Shown: one piece after another, positions 52,885 to 63,593 of the stretch
How positions within the stretch are numbered: position 1 is the stretch's first letter
How the letters are laid out: every line of letters begins with the position of its first letter
Assembly: GCA_946811185.2 (NCBI GenBank)
Contig: OX328109.1
Coordinates: 14,792,255 to 14,856,254 of the forward strand
Length of the DNA stretch: 64,000 nt
Direction: 5' to 3'
Source: Hippopus hippopus
Lineage: Eukaryota > Mollusca > Bivalvia > Cardiida > Cardiidae
Notes under the pieces: generated by a model
The model's database searches: none
The model's input: the letters and a program-made list of their open reading frames with translations, nothing else
Told to the model about the DNA's origin: nothing
Position numbers and translations under genes: made by a program

Positions 52885-53077
52885 ATGGACGTTGTTTACG
52901 ATAGTGAACTGAGTGATATTGAAGACGAAGAAATAGACAATTCTGGGCCGGTAAGGCCGTACATGTACGAGCCAATTTTTAAAGAAACTTATTAAGTTTC
53001 TGAAGATGAGGATAAAAGTAACTTTTCGACCACTGATGACGAAAATGACGATGTTGTGCCGGACTTTTCAACGTGTT
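52885..53077 (+). pseudogene. Acidic N-terminal gene fragment broken by a stop (possibly P2X7-ballast-like)
   Basis: ATG at 52885 opens MDVVYDSELSDIEDEEID followed by NSGPVRPYMYEPIFKETY and TAA at 52993. Reading on in the same frame gives a second acidic, Ser/Asp-rich stretch (SEDEDKSNFSTTDDENDD) before another stop at about 53075. An acidic start followed by PYxYEP recalls invertebrate proteins with the P2X7 C-terminal 'ballast' domain. That match is from memory and weak. The cysteine motifs expected further on are not visible. Confidence 0.35.
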
Positions 53078-53989
53078 GAGTATTGCGCGCTATTGAAATA
53101 CTTCTATTACGGGGCGAACATCGCTTACAGAAATATTATTCTACACATGATAAAGTTAAGTGTATGGCATAAACTTTGTTTCATGTGAAGCATTTTCAGT
53201 AGATTAACGGGCGCAATTACACAACAACAAAAAAAAAAAACGGTTTCAAGACAGTTCCACGACAAGACGGTTCCCCGACACTTTTGAAGACATTTCCCCG
53301 ACACTTTAGTTTCATGTCAAATAACCCTTTTCTTGACTTTTACGATTGATAATCGTGAGATATTAGTTCTAACTATTTGTTGATGGGTCCTTGTTGATAT
53401 TTGTACCTTGTAAAGAATTCTGTAAACATTGACGGGAACAAGTTTATTCTCTCGTGGGTGAAGGGTTACACAATAAATCACGATTTTCATGAGAATAAGA
53501 ATATTTTGAAATGCTGTTAACCAGCTTGAAATTTGATAAAAGAATATGTTCCGAGATTATTAAGACTTAATTCTCAAAATTATTTTGAAAATTATTTTAG
53601 TTGTTTTTCTTACCATACAGAAATACATGAACATCAGAGAGAGGGAGAGGGGATCTACCTGTGTGAAATACTTTTTTGCTGTTTACCTTGTCCACATGAT
53701 CCATTCAATGCAAAAATTTATCATACATGTATAGCTATTGTATGTTCCATATAGAGCTTCTCTGTGAAAGTCTTAAACTCTGAATTGTAATTTGTTCAGT
53801 TGTTGTTTGTCTTATGCAAATTTTTTCAATTTGGGTAAGTCTCAAATTGGTCTACCGTCTACTAGGGACTGAGCGGTTAATACTGACATTCCGGTCAAAT
53901 TGCAGTATAGACGACTTCAGATTCATTGTAAAAACATAGAAAGAGCTGGTAACTATCAATTTGTCCTTTATCCACAATATTTTCTATTT
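53078..53989. other. Stretch right of the acidic ORF, no gene recognised
   Basis: Includes a repeated TTCCCCGACACTTT phrase near 53270-53300 and T1 scraps near 53810-53985. Confidence 0.35.
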
Positions 53990-54210
53990 TTAACTCTTTA
54001 CCAAATGACAAAATATTAAACAGGTCCAAATTGAAATCACTTGCAGACGACAAAATAAAGTTAAATATTTCAAAAATTGAAATTTGTTTCCAGCAGAGTA
54101 GAAAACATTGTGGTTAAAGGAGAAAATGCTGGCTACCAGCATTATCTCCTTTTCCTACAATGTTTTTAAAAGGCTTATGTCTCAGGGTCGTAAAAACTAG
54201 GGATTGATAT
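53990..54210 (+). mobile_element. T1 MITE
   Basis: TTAA on the left. The right end is eroded after GTAAAAACTAGGGATTG. Confidence 0.72.
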
Positions 54211-54317
54211 AAATCCCACACATTGGGCACGAGTTTTGTTTTGGTTCCCAGGAAGCAGTATCCGAAGAGATTAGTACAAGTTGTATGAACTTGTTTCTGA
54301 AGAGGTGTAAAATACGT

Positions 54318-54884
54318 TTAAATTGTTACCAAACATCAAATTTATTGACTCAACCGAATTGAAAGCATTTGGAGTCAACAAATTAAATTTTACTCACATG
54401 TTTGGACTTGCCTTTGATGGGGTAGAAAACATTGTAGAAAAAGGAGAAAATACTGGTTACCATTATTTTCTCCTTTACCTACAATGTTTTCAAAAGGTTT
54501 TTGTTTCTTCACAAGGGTCATTAAAACAAAGGACTGTTTGGTAAAGGGTTAAACTAAGTTAAACTAAATTCCAATAAACAATCACATTTTATCGGTCATA
54601 TTTAAATGCTGTGGATTTGAAATATTCTAATTTTTTATTATTTGGGTAAGGGTTAGGCTAAACCCTTACACAGATGGCAAAACTTTAGACTTGTCCACTC
54701 CTAACCGAAAGTATTTGCAGATCACAGATCAAATGTGGCCTTGACAATAGGTTTGAGGGTAGAAAATATTGTAGGAAAAGAAGATAACTCTGGGAATCAG
54801 GACTTATTCCTTTTTTCACCCTGTCCTCAAAAGCCTTCTCCATTAGGGTGGTTGAAGATCAGAATTTTGAGGTAAAAGGTAAAA
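54318..54884 (+). mobile_element. Two forward T1 copies and scraps
   Basis: 54318-54552 (hairpin with paired changes around GGTTACC; right TTAA). 54659-54884 is a diverged copy with hairpin almost gone. A loose reverse right end lies between (54555-54650). Confidence 0.65.
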
Positions 54885-55354
54885 GAATTGGTGTGTGAGC
54901 CTGGTCAAAAACATTCTGTTTCTTAATTAAAAAAAAAAATGTGTTATTTTAATTTTCACACTTTTGTCTGATTATCAGAGAAAATGACTTGTGTCAAATT
55001 ATATGCATTTTCAAAATTTTCATACTGACATGTTCAAAACATTTTTCTCAGTAGCCTATCTAGAAGACATAATATGGATAGGAAAAGGAAATATATCCAC
55101 AAATCAAAATTGTATAGATATAATTCAAAATTTGTTCAAAAAGCATGTAAGTTGTCAAATCATTTTTAAGAGTGAAATGTCAAAGAGAAGTAGTGTATGG
55201 GATAAAAGCTGTAACATGGGTTTACTGTCACCAACAAACATTACAGTGTAAAGGGGTGAGATATGCAAATGTTATGTAACCATTTCCTGTATTGTTTCAA
55301 CTGGTCGGTGATGGATTTACATTTATGACCATGATTAGGGTAGCCAGATACTAA

Positions 55355-55570
55355 CTTCACCCTTTACCATACAAACCCTAGATCTAGTTTCCAATACCCA
55401 AAGAAAGAGTGTTTGAAAAACATTGTGGAAAGAAAATGATGTTTGCTGTTCAAAGAAATATTATTATCCCTTGAAAGTTTACATCATTTGAACAATGTCG
55501 ACTATGTTATTTGCAAAATTTATGTTATGAATTTGGATGAATCTATAATTTTGTTAAATGTTGAAATCAT
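55355..55570 (-). mobile_element. Old reverse T1 relic
   Basis: CCTTTACCATACAAACCC and GAAAAACATTGTGG are recognisable. The hairpin is absent. Confidence 0.4.
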
Positions 55571-55676
55571 TTGGAAAAGGGAGAAAACGGCAGCATTTTC
55601 TCTTTGTTCAGAATGAAGCGGTAATGTAGAAAAGGGTAAATTAGTACGAATAACAATTCATGTATTCCAATTTCAA

Positions 55677-56956
55677 GAACAAGAGGGCCATGATGGCCCT
55701 GTATCGCTCCACTGGCTAATACGTAAAATCACTACATGCCAAACATTACAATACTTGGCCAATTGGTTTTGAACATAAGACCCCTGAAACAGGACTAAAA
55801 TTGGTAGCCCTAGTTCATATGGTTAGTAACAAGAAGATTTCTAAAGATTTCACTATATAAGCCCATGTAAAACTTCTGACCCCTCGGGGTGAATCAAATT
55901 CCCCCCTAGGGCTATAATTTACGCACTCTTGGTGAAGGGCCTTTAGATATAGCTACATGCGAAATTTGGTAGCCCTACGCTTTATGAATAAGTACAGGGA
56001 GATTTCTTAAGTTTTCTCTACATAAGCCCATGTAAAACTTGTGACCCCCGGGGCAGGGCCAATTTTGACCCCAGGGCTATAATTTAAGCACTCTTGGTAG
56101 AGACCCACTAGATAAAGCCACATGCAAAATTTGGTAGCCCTAGGCCTTACGGCTAGGTACAGGGAGATTTCTAAAGTTTTCCCTAAATAAGCCCATGTAA
56201 AACTTGTTACCCCCGTGGTGGGGTCAAATTTGACCCAAGGGCTATAATTTGGGCACTCTTGGTAGAGGCCCACTAGATAAAGCCACATGCAAAATTTGGT
56301 AGCCCTAGGCCCAATGGCTAGGTCAAAGAAGAATTTTAAAGTTCTCCCTATATAAGCCCATGTAAAACTTGTTATATAAGCCCATGTAAAACTTGTTACC
56401 CCCGGGCAGGGCCTAATTTGACCCCAGGGCTATAATTTGAACAATCTTGGCAGAGGTCCACTAGATAAAGCTACACGCCAAATTTGGTAGCTCTAGGCCC
56501 TATGGCTAGGTAGAAGAGGAATTTTAAAGTTCTCCCTAAATAAGCCCATGTAAAACTTGTGACCCCCGGGGCGGGGCCAATTTTGACCCCAGGGCTATAA
56601 ATTGAAGAAACTTGGTAGAGGTCCACTAGATAAAGCTACATGCCAAATTTGGAAGCCCTTGGCCTTACGGTTTCAGACAAGAAGATTTTCAAAGATTTTC
56701 AAAATTTTTCAGTTTTGTTGCCATGGTAACCAGAGTTTTTGAAGGAATTAAATTCTTTCAAGAAATTCTGAAGAGGACCATGGCAGGATCATTTCTGTGA
56801 AGTTTCATCAAAATTGGATGGGTAGTTTCAGAGAAGAAGACGTTTTAAAAAAAAGTTAACGCACGGACGGACGGACGCACGGACGCACGGACGGACGGAC
56901 GACGGACAACAGGCCATGACATAAGCCCGCTGGCCTTCGGCCAGTGGAGCTAAAAA
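55677..56956 (+). mobile_element. Helentron/pearl-like non-autonomous element, complete
   Basis: Starts ACAAGAGGGCCATGATGGCC with subterminal GCTCCACTGGC. It ends in hairpin CTGGCCTTCGGCCAG followed by TGGAGCTAAAAA. GCTCCACTGGC and GCCAGTGGAGC are inverted copies. The core is about five tandem units of about 160 bp (AAGCCCATGTAAAACTTGTG ... CTATAATTTG ... TAGGCC). A TTGCCATGG motif and an ACGG microsatellite (56862-56905) follow. Subterminal repeats, a 3' hairpin and core repeats are the Helentron-associated layout. Confidence 0.75.
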
Positions 56957-57039
56957 AGAAATTACCTACTTCATGTTGGATTTTCTTTTTGGAAATTGCC
57001 ATTGCGGATTGTCTGTCTTTCGGAGTTTCGGTTTAAAGC

Positions 57040-57342
57040 CTATCTCCTTTCGACTCGAGTTTCGAATAATGTCGGCACAGCGTCAGGTTTTAACCGCAGG
57101 CTAAAATTCCTATAACCAACTTCTTTTGCGAGTTTTGGACTTATTAAGAACTGACTGTCATCGAAGTATTTCAGACACAATTTCGAATGAACCGATGGCA
57201 AAAAATCTGTCGCTACTGTCCGGCCCCCGTTTAAACGTTGAATCCATAGTTTCCTCCTTTTTAATTCCTTCGGAAATTTGAAAATACTACTTCTATGAGT
57301 TCCCGAATCGACGTTGCAGCCATAGGCAGCACAATTTACCAT
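57040..57342 (-). CDS. THAP-domain protein, 100 aa, lacking the zinc-binding histidine
   Basis: The ORF begins with a good context (aaaATGG) and reads MVNCAAYGC: C4 and C9 form the first zinc pair. FPKELKRRKLWIQRL (23-37) carries the conserved FP and Trp, and AVPTLF (88-93) is the C-terminal THAP signature. The second pair should be C-x2-H but is C56-L-K-Y59, a single-base CAC to TAC change. THAP domains bind DNA and occur in host regulators and P-element transposases. The ORF stops seven residues after AVPTLF, with no partner domain or obvious donor site. It could be a first-exon remnant, a domesticated fragment or a decaying copy. Confidence 0.7.
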   Translation of the reverse strand: MVNCAAYGCNVDSGTHRSSIFKFPKELKRRKLWIQRLNGGRTVATDFLPSVHSKLCLKYFDDSQFLISPKLAKEVGYRNFSLRLKPDAVPTLFETRVERR

Positions 57343-57442
57343 TTTTTCGGCTCAATTCTCAGTTAATACTCAGATATCTGCATACAATCATCCACGTTCC
57401 TACTTAATGTCTACTGACGGTATACACAGAGTGACTCGACAA

Positions 57443-57450
57443 TGACGTCA
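57443..57450 (-). promoter_or_regulatory. CRE palindrome upstream of the THAP ORF
   Basis: A perfect TGACGTCA about 100 bp upstream of the THAP start codon, next to CTTATCTCCC on the same strand. A promoter role is plausible but untested. Confidence 0.35.
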
Positions 57451-57654
57451 CACATGCACGGGAGATAAGCGAATCAGGGGAAGTAAGCCATGTACCATTT
57501 TTAGGGCCATATATCAGCGTGACAATTCGGCCGTGGTTTATGGCATGTTACAGGGTGGTATTTATGAAAAATGACGGACACATGTTTAACTGACATCATA
57601 TGCAGCTGATTAAAGGAAAAAAACAGTCTGGTCAAAATATTTTAGGATTTTCCC

Positions 57655-57812
57655 TTTAAGGACCCTGTGGTAGAAGGTCTTTGAAAACATTGTGGGAAAA
57701 GAAGAAAATGCTGGTAACCAGCATTTGCTTCTTTTCCCACCATGTTTTCAACCCAATCAAAGACAAACCAATAATTGAGCCAGATCTATTGTCAGCAAAT
57801 GTTAAGCTTTTA
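57655..57812 (-). mobile_element. Reverse T1, both outer ends lost
   Basis: GACCCTGTGGTAGAAGG then a hairpin with centre GGTAACC. Cut at about 57812 just before a Helentron-like element starts. Confidence 0.65.
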
Positions 57813-57825
57813 GGCCAGAAAAAAA

Positions 57826-58648
57826 ACAAGAGGGCCATGATGGCCCTGTATCGCTCCACTGGCTATTAAGTAAAAACACTACAAGCCAAACATTACAATA
57901 TTCAGCAAATTGATTTCAAACACGAGGACATGCAAACATTTTTCTATCTAATCCTACGAGAAAGTTGTGATCCATGGGCAAAGCCAATTTTGATCGCAAA
58001 GCTATAATTATTTGAATCCTGGTGGAGGTCCACAATATAAAGCTCCATACCAAATAATTCAGTTCTTGAATGTTATAAACAAGAAGATTTTCAAATTTTT
58101 CTCAATGAAAAGCCCTGTAAAACATGAAACCCATGAGACAGGGCTAAATCTAATAGCCTTAGTCTTTATAATGGTTAGTAACATGATGACTTAAGATAGT
58201 TTTCATTACAAAAGCCCATGTAAAACTGGTGACATTGTGTTCCGTGGTGTGGGGACAAACTTGGGTCAAGGACTATAATTTGGGCCCTCCTTGTAGAGGC
58301 CCACTAGATAAAGCTACATGCAAAATTTGGTAGACCCCATGGCTATTATTTGAAGGAACTTGGTAGAGGCCCACTAGATACAGCTACATGCCAAATTTGG
58401 TAGCCCTAGGCCTTACAGTTTCAGAGAAGAAGATTTTTGAAAATTTTCTATATTTTTCAGTTTTGTTGCCATGGCAACCAGAGTTTTTGAAGGAATAAAA
58501 TTCTGTCATGGGATTCTGAAGAAGACCATGGCAGGATCATTTCTTTGAAGTTTCATCAAAATTGGATAAGTAGTTTCAGAGATGTTTGAAATAAAAGTTA
58601 ATGCACGCACGGACAGATGGACGGACGGACCTTCAGTGCCAGTAAAAA
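57826..58648 (+). mobile_element. Helentron/pearl-like element, 3' end degraded
   Basis: Intact start ACAAGAGGGCCATGATGGCC and GCTCCACTGGC. Fewer core units; after the ACGG repeat the tail is only TTCAGTGCCAGTAAAAA. Confidence 0.7.
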
Positions 58649-58687
58649 ACAAGTATATACATCAATCTCAGTTTGAAATATATCTTT

Positions 58688-58883
58688 TTAACCTATTACC
58701 AGACAATCCCTACTTTTGAAGACCCTGAGAAAGAAGGCTTTAGAAAAGCATTTTCTCCTTTTCTTACAATGTTTTCTACTGTTCACAAAACAAATTTCAA
58801 ATTTTCAATCACTTTTATTTTGTCGTCTGCAAGTGCTTTCGATTTAGACAAGCCTAAAATATTATCGTTTGGTAATGAGTTAC
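58688..58883 (-). mobile_element. Reverse T1 with one hairpin arm deleted
   Basis: TTAA on the left; TTTAGAAAAGCATTTTCTCC shows the left arm gone. Right end TTTGGTAATGAGTTAC. Confidence 0.75.
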
Positions 58884-59096
58884 ATGTGTGCTAACAATTG
58901 TCATAATAAATCACTAAGATTTTTTTTCAAACTTATTTTATTAATACTTTTTCTAAGCTAGTCATCATCAAACAGTAGACATGGTGTATTAATATGAACA
59001 CTTCATAGTTTGTAAACACAGTCAGATATGTGGAGGATAATTTTTTGTTTTGGTGTATGATTGAAAATTCTTTTATTGAGTTGAAACAAATGCTAA

Positions 59097-59216
59097 AAGC
59101 TCCCCTTGAGCACGTTGTGCTCAAGTGAGCTAAAAAGTTAACATACGGATGGACGCACAACGGACAACGGGCCATAACATAAGCCTGCTGGCCTTCGGCC
59201 AGTGGAGCTAAAAAAC
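59097..59216 (+). mobile_element. Two stacked element tails
   Basis: TTGAGCACGTTGTGCTCAA plus GTGAGCTAAAAA (family ending AGGTGAGCTAA), immediately followed by an ACGG-type stretch and the CTGGCCTTCGGCCAG hairpin with TGGAGCTAAAAA. Confidence 0.65.
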
Positions 59217-59234
59217 TTGTTTAGCACCAATCAT

Positions 59235-59335
59235 GTATCACTTCAGCTTAATAATCAAGGGAGGTAAATAGTAACGAACTTTCTCTTTCATAAAAAGTTA
59301 TTTCCCTTGATTAATGTTTAAATTGAAGTGACAAT
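59235..59335. repeat. Short fold-back around AATCAAGGGA
   Basis: TCACTTCAGCTTAATAATCA pairs with TGATTAATGTTTAAATTGAAGTGA; the inner GGGAGGTAAATAGTAAC pairs with GTTATTTCCC. Confidence 0.6.
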
Positions 59336-59338
59336 ATT

Positions 59339-60641
59339 TTGAAGCCCATGTTAAACTTGCGATCCCTGGAATGAAGGCAATTTTGACCCCAGACCTACAA
59401 TATGAAACTAGAATGTGTGGTTATAAACAAAAAGATTTTTTAATCTTGCCCAATAAAAAGTCATGTAAAACAAGTTTGCTGAATAAAAGGCCCTGTAAAA
59501 TATGTGATCCATGACACAGGTTTATCAAGTTTTCACTATAAAAGCCAATGTAAAACTTGTGACCCCTGGTGTAGAGTCAAACTTGACCCCCAAAGTTAAA
59601 ATTTGGGCCCTCTTGGTAGAGGTCCATTATATAAAGTTACATGCAAAATTTGGTAGCCCTAGGCCTAAATATGGCTATGTACAAGTAGATTATTAAAGTT
59701 TCCTTATGTAAGACCATGTAGAACTTGTGACCACCTGGGGTGGGGCTACATTTGACCCCCTGGGCTATAATTTGGGCACCCTTGATAGAGACCCCCTAGA
59801 TAAAGCTAAATGCAAAATTTGATAGCCCTAGCCGTTATAGCTAGATGCGAAAGATTTTCCTATATAAGCCTGCCCATGTAAAACATGTTACCCCCCGGAG
59901 CAAAGTCAAATTTGACCCTCGGCTATAATTTGGACACCCTTGGTACAGGTCCACTAGATAAAGCTACATGCCAAATTTGGTCGCCCTAGGCCCCATGGCT
60001 AGGTCAAAGAAGAATTTTAAAGTTCTCCCTATATAAGCCCATGTAAAACTTGTTATATAAGCCCATGTAAAACTTGTTACCCCCGGGCAGGGCCTAATTT
60101 GACCCCAGGGCTATAATTTGAACAATCTTGGCAGAGGTCCACTAGATAAAGCTACATGCCAAATTTGGTAGCTCTAGGCCCTATGGCTAGGTAGAAAAGG
60201 AATTTTAAAGTTCTCCCTAAATAAGCCCATGTATAACTTGTAACCCCCGGGGCGGGGCCAATTTTGACCCCAGGGCTATAAATTGAAGAAACTTGGTAGA
60301 GGTCCACTAGATAAAGCTACATGCCAAATTTGGTAGCCCTTGGCCTTACGGTTTCAGACAAGAAGATTTTCAAAGATTTTCAAAATTTTTCAGTTTTGTT
60401 GCCATGGCAACCAGAGTTTTTGAAGGAATTAAATTCTTTCAAGAAATTCTGAAGAGGACCATGGCAGGATCATTTCTGTGAAGTTTCATCAAAATTGGAT
60501 GGGTAGTTTCAGAGAAGAAGACGTTTTAAAAAAAAGTTAACGCACGGACGGACGGACGGACGGATGGACGGACGGACGGACGCACGACGGACAACAGGCC
60601 ATGACATAAGCCCGCTGGCCTTCAGCCAGTGGAGCTAAAAA
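59339..60641 (+). mobile_element. Helentron/pearl-like element, 5' truncated
   Basis: Tandem core units as in the 55.7-kb copy, including the same internal 26-bp stutter (AAGCCCATGTAAAACTTGTT written twice). ACGG microsatellite 60541-60590; tail hairpin CTGGCCTTCAGCCAG has one changed base. Confidence 0.72.
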
Positions 60642-60733
60642 CCTGTGTTTCAGGTGACCTGGTCAACTCTAGCCAATGGCTGCTGGCCGGTAAATTTTCT
60701 TTTTTCATTTTTGCCAATTTTACACTGGCCAGG

Positions 60734-60870
60734 CCTTACCACAAAATCCCGTGTTAATGAAGGCCTTTGAAAGTATTTTTGGAAAAGGAAAAAATGCTGG
60801 TAACCAGTAAGTCTAAATTTTTATTGTTTGCCAATGGATTAATTTGGACCAGTCTAGGGTTAACTCTTTA
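60734..60870 (-). mobile_element. Truncated reverse T1
   Basis: Left end CCTTACCACAAAATCCCG, left hairpin arm to GGTAACCAG, then a jump to the right end (GTCTAAATTTTTATTGTTTGCC). Confidence 0.55.
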
Positions 60871-61320
60871 CAAAATAACAACATTTTAGACTCATCCAAG
60901 TCATATTTTCTGATTCAGACTCGCATTTGTGCATCAATATATGAAATTTTAACATCATGACATGTGTTTAATGACATGCCATAGAGACTGTGTTTGGCAA
61001 TCATTGCAGTTTCACATTGTTCATTTATACTCGCATGCAATCCAGACCGTTTTAAGTGGACAACACCACAGATTCATGACAGTAATTATGTTTACAGATA
61101 CTAAATATAAAGCCATCATGGAGGTCACACTTTTTAAATCCTGTTACTCAGTCACGCTAGCATTTTTCGTACCTATGGCATGCAGACTTTTGTGAAGATC
61201 ATACTAAACTGATTTCTAAATGAACGAGTGAAAGTTTTATTTCATCGAAAATCCACACAATACTCCAAGCACACAGATTTACCAGGGAGCAACCTTTTGC
61301 TAAAATATTGCTTTTGTGCT
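60870..61320. other. Stretch without recognisable gene
   Basis: Starts with a T1 left-end scrap (TTAACTCTTTACAAAATAAC), then sequence with no family resemblance; the 77-codon frame at 60962 has no recognisable domain. Confidence 0.35.
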
Positions 61321-61921
61321 TTTCTACATTTTCTACTTTTTCCCACAATGTCTTCTACAGTGTCAAAAAACCTAAGTTTATTTGTTACACTTTCAAATTT
61401 GTCTGCAAATGCTTTAACCCTTTTACCAGACGACAAAATTTTACCCTTGTCCAAATTGAAAGCATTTGTAGACGACAATTTCATTGTTGCTCCAATGGTG
61501 CAACTTTACTTTGAGAAGGGCAGAAAACATTGTGGGAAAAGGAGAAAATGCTGGTAACCAGCATTTTCTCCTTTTCCCACAATGTTTTCAATAGACTTCT
61601 TTCCCTGGGTCGTTAAAAGTCGGTATTGTTTGGTATAGGGTTAACTTGGACGGATCCGAAATTTTATTGTTTGGTAAAGAGTTAACTGTTTATTAATTCT
61701 TTACCACACAATGACACCTTTTGACGCCCCTGAAGAAGAGGCCTTTTGAAAACATTGTGGGAAGAGGAGAAAATGCTGGTAACCAGCATTTTCTCCTTTT
61801 CCAACAAAGTTTTCTACCCTATCAAAGAAAAGTTGCGTCATTTGAGCCACCATGAAATTGTCATCTGCAAATGCTTTCAATTTGGATAGGTCTTAAATTT
61901 TGCCGTGTGGTACAGGGTTAA
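61320..61921. mobile_element. T1 cluster: reverse remnant, forward full, right-end scrap, reverse full
   Basis: Remnant 61320-61417; full forward 61414-61644 with a perfect hairpin (centre GGTAACC despite forward flanks); scrap 61645-61684; full reverse 61693-61921. Inner TTAAs are shared. Confidence 0.78.
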
Positions 61922-62313
61922 ACAGTCCCGGGTTCTAGTGAGTCCGAGGATGTAGACTTTTGAAAATATTATAAGAAAGGAAAAGAAAGCTGGTGATAAG
62001 AATTAATTTTTCTCCTTCCACAATACCTTCTATCCTTCCAAAAAAATATTCAGTCATTGAAATCTCTACCACACAATCCCGAGTTTTAACATCCCAGAAA
62101 AAAAAAGGCTTCTGAAAACATTGGTAACCAGCATTTTCTCCTTTTCCCACACTGTTTCAAAGTCAAGCTATCCTTCCAAAAAAATATTCAATCATTGAAA
62201 TCTCTACCACACAATCCCGAGTTTTAACATCCCAGAAAAAAAAAAGGCTTCTGAAAACATTGGTAACCAGCATTTTCTCCTTTTCCCACACTGTTTCAAA
62301 GCCTTCATTTTCA
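61922..62313 (-). repeat. T1 fragments in a 138-bp tandem duplication
   Basis: TCCTTCCAAAAAAATATTCA...CACACTGTTTCAAAG occurs from 62033 and again from 62171, nearly identical, each containing CTCTACCACACAATCCCGAG and half a hairpin. A degraded copy (61930-62032) precedes them. Confidence 0.7.
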
Positions 62314-62627
62314 TGAATGATTGATTGATTGTACGGTGTATACAGCCGTTTTTAACATTATTTCAATTATATCGCGGCGGCAAGTGCACCTATTCATGCT
62401 TTCCTGGAGTCTCCTTTACCAGTACTCCGCACAATTTTCTTTCCAAGCCACTGGCTGCTTTCCCATATAACCATAGTCGAAACAATGGTCAGCGATGGGA
62501 GAGGAATGAATCCTGTTGCAATGACTATCATCAATCCTTGGAAAGAAATTGGCCAAGCCAGGTATCAAACCCACAACCCCCTGTTCTCAAGTCCTGCACG
62601 CTACCAACTGAGCTACTGGGGCTCAGC
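62314..62627 (-). mobile_element. Same SINE family, inserted in a T1 fragment
   Basis: CCTTCATTTTCA (62302) and CCTTCATCTTCA (62628) flank it as an 11/12 target duplication. Head GCTGAGCCCCAGTAGCTCAG. Confidence 0.85.
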
Positions 62628-62672
62628 CCTTCATCTTCAGGGCTGTTAAAGACAGGTATATGTAGTAAATGG

Positions 62673-62901
62673 TTAACCCTTTACCAAACAATCCCTGGTT
62701 TTTACGACCCTGAGATAGAAGCCTTTTAAAAACATTGTGGGAAAAGGAGAAAATGCTTGTAACCAGCATTTTCTCCTTTTTCCACAATGTTTTCTACCCT
62801 GCTGGAAACAAATTTCAATTTTTGGGTAACGTTTATATTGTCGTCTGCAAGTGCTTTCAATTTGGACCAGTCTAAAATTTTGTTGTTTGGTAAAGGGTTA
62901 A
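62673..62901 (-). mobile_element. T1 MITE, reverse, GCAAGTGC subfamily
   Basis: TTAA at both ends. One change in the left hairpin arm (GCTTGTAACC). Confidence 0.85.
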
Positions 62902-63152
62902 GGGTGCAGAAATCTGCATGCAGATAGGTAAAGAATAAAACTTAAGCCTTTAGCATGTACAGGCACTTTGGCGTCTTGTATCACTCAGTAACCTCCTTTT
63001 ATCTTTACTGTTTGTACTGTCTTCACAACATACAGCACTATAAATCCTTTAGCAATAGTGTATCATGTAACTGAGACACTAAAACATTTCTTTTTTTTTT
63101 ATGACAAGGAGCTTCTCCATTTGCCACAATGTTTGCACATTTATTTGCATAT

Positions 63153-63190
63153 TAACCCTTTACCATACATTCCTGAGGTTTAACAAACCT
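63153..63190 (-). mobile_element. T1 left end cut by a SINE-like sequence
   Basis: TTAACCCTTTACCATACATT...GGTTTAACAAACC, then tRNA-like sequence. Confidence 0.55.
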
Positions 63191-63302
63191 AGCTCATTCA
63201 GTGGTATCTGACTCCTGACCTGGTGGTTGTGAGTTCGATACCCGGTTGAGGTAAACTCTCTTCTTCGGAGATTTTTTGCCTCTCACCTCTGACGAATGTG
63301 AG
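63185..63302 (+). mobile_element. tRNA-like SINE head, plus strand
   Basis: TAGCTCATTCAGTGGTATC (A-box-like) and GAGTTCGATACCCGG (B-box-like), then TTCTTCGGAGATTTTTTGCC. Truncated. Confidence 0.6.
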
Positions 63303-63360
63303 ACAAGAGGGCCAAGATGGCCCTGGATCGCTCATCTGAATTTTTGAGAGGACCATAGCC
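63303..63360 (+). mobile_element. Start of an ACAAGAGGGCC element
   Basis: ACAAGAGGGCCAAGATGGCC and GATCGCTCATCTGA. Confidence 0.5.
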
Positions 63361-63593
63361 ATTTTTTTTTTTAAGTATTGAAATTTTGGAAACAAAATCA
63401 TTATTTTGCCAAGCAATTTTGAAAAGGTCACCTGTAAAAATCATTTCAAAATCTGTCACCACCCCTACAATCATCACCATAGTCATGTTTTTGACGAATC
63501 AGAATTCTGCAAATAAATTTTGGGATAGTTCACCCACGAACCATTTCTTGAACAAGAGCAGATGCCCAATAGTGGCTAAAAATACTAAGTCGA

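Noticed and set aside
56007..56288. 93-codon repetitive ORF (LVGLYQECPNYSPWVK type)
   Set aside because: It is the reverse translation of the 160-bp core units, open only because the unit length keeps frame there.
2263..62150. Recurring short peptides such as KENIVGKGENAGYQHFLLFPQCF and MLVTSIFSFSHNVF on both strands
   Set aside because: They are translations of the two arms of the T1 MITE hairpin. They appear wherever a copy lies, in either orientation, and have no independent coding signal.
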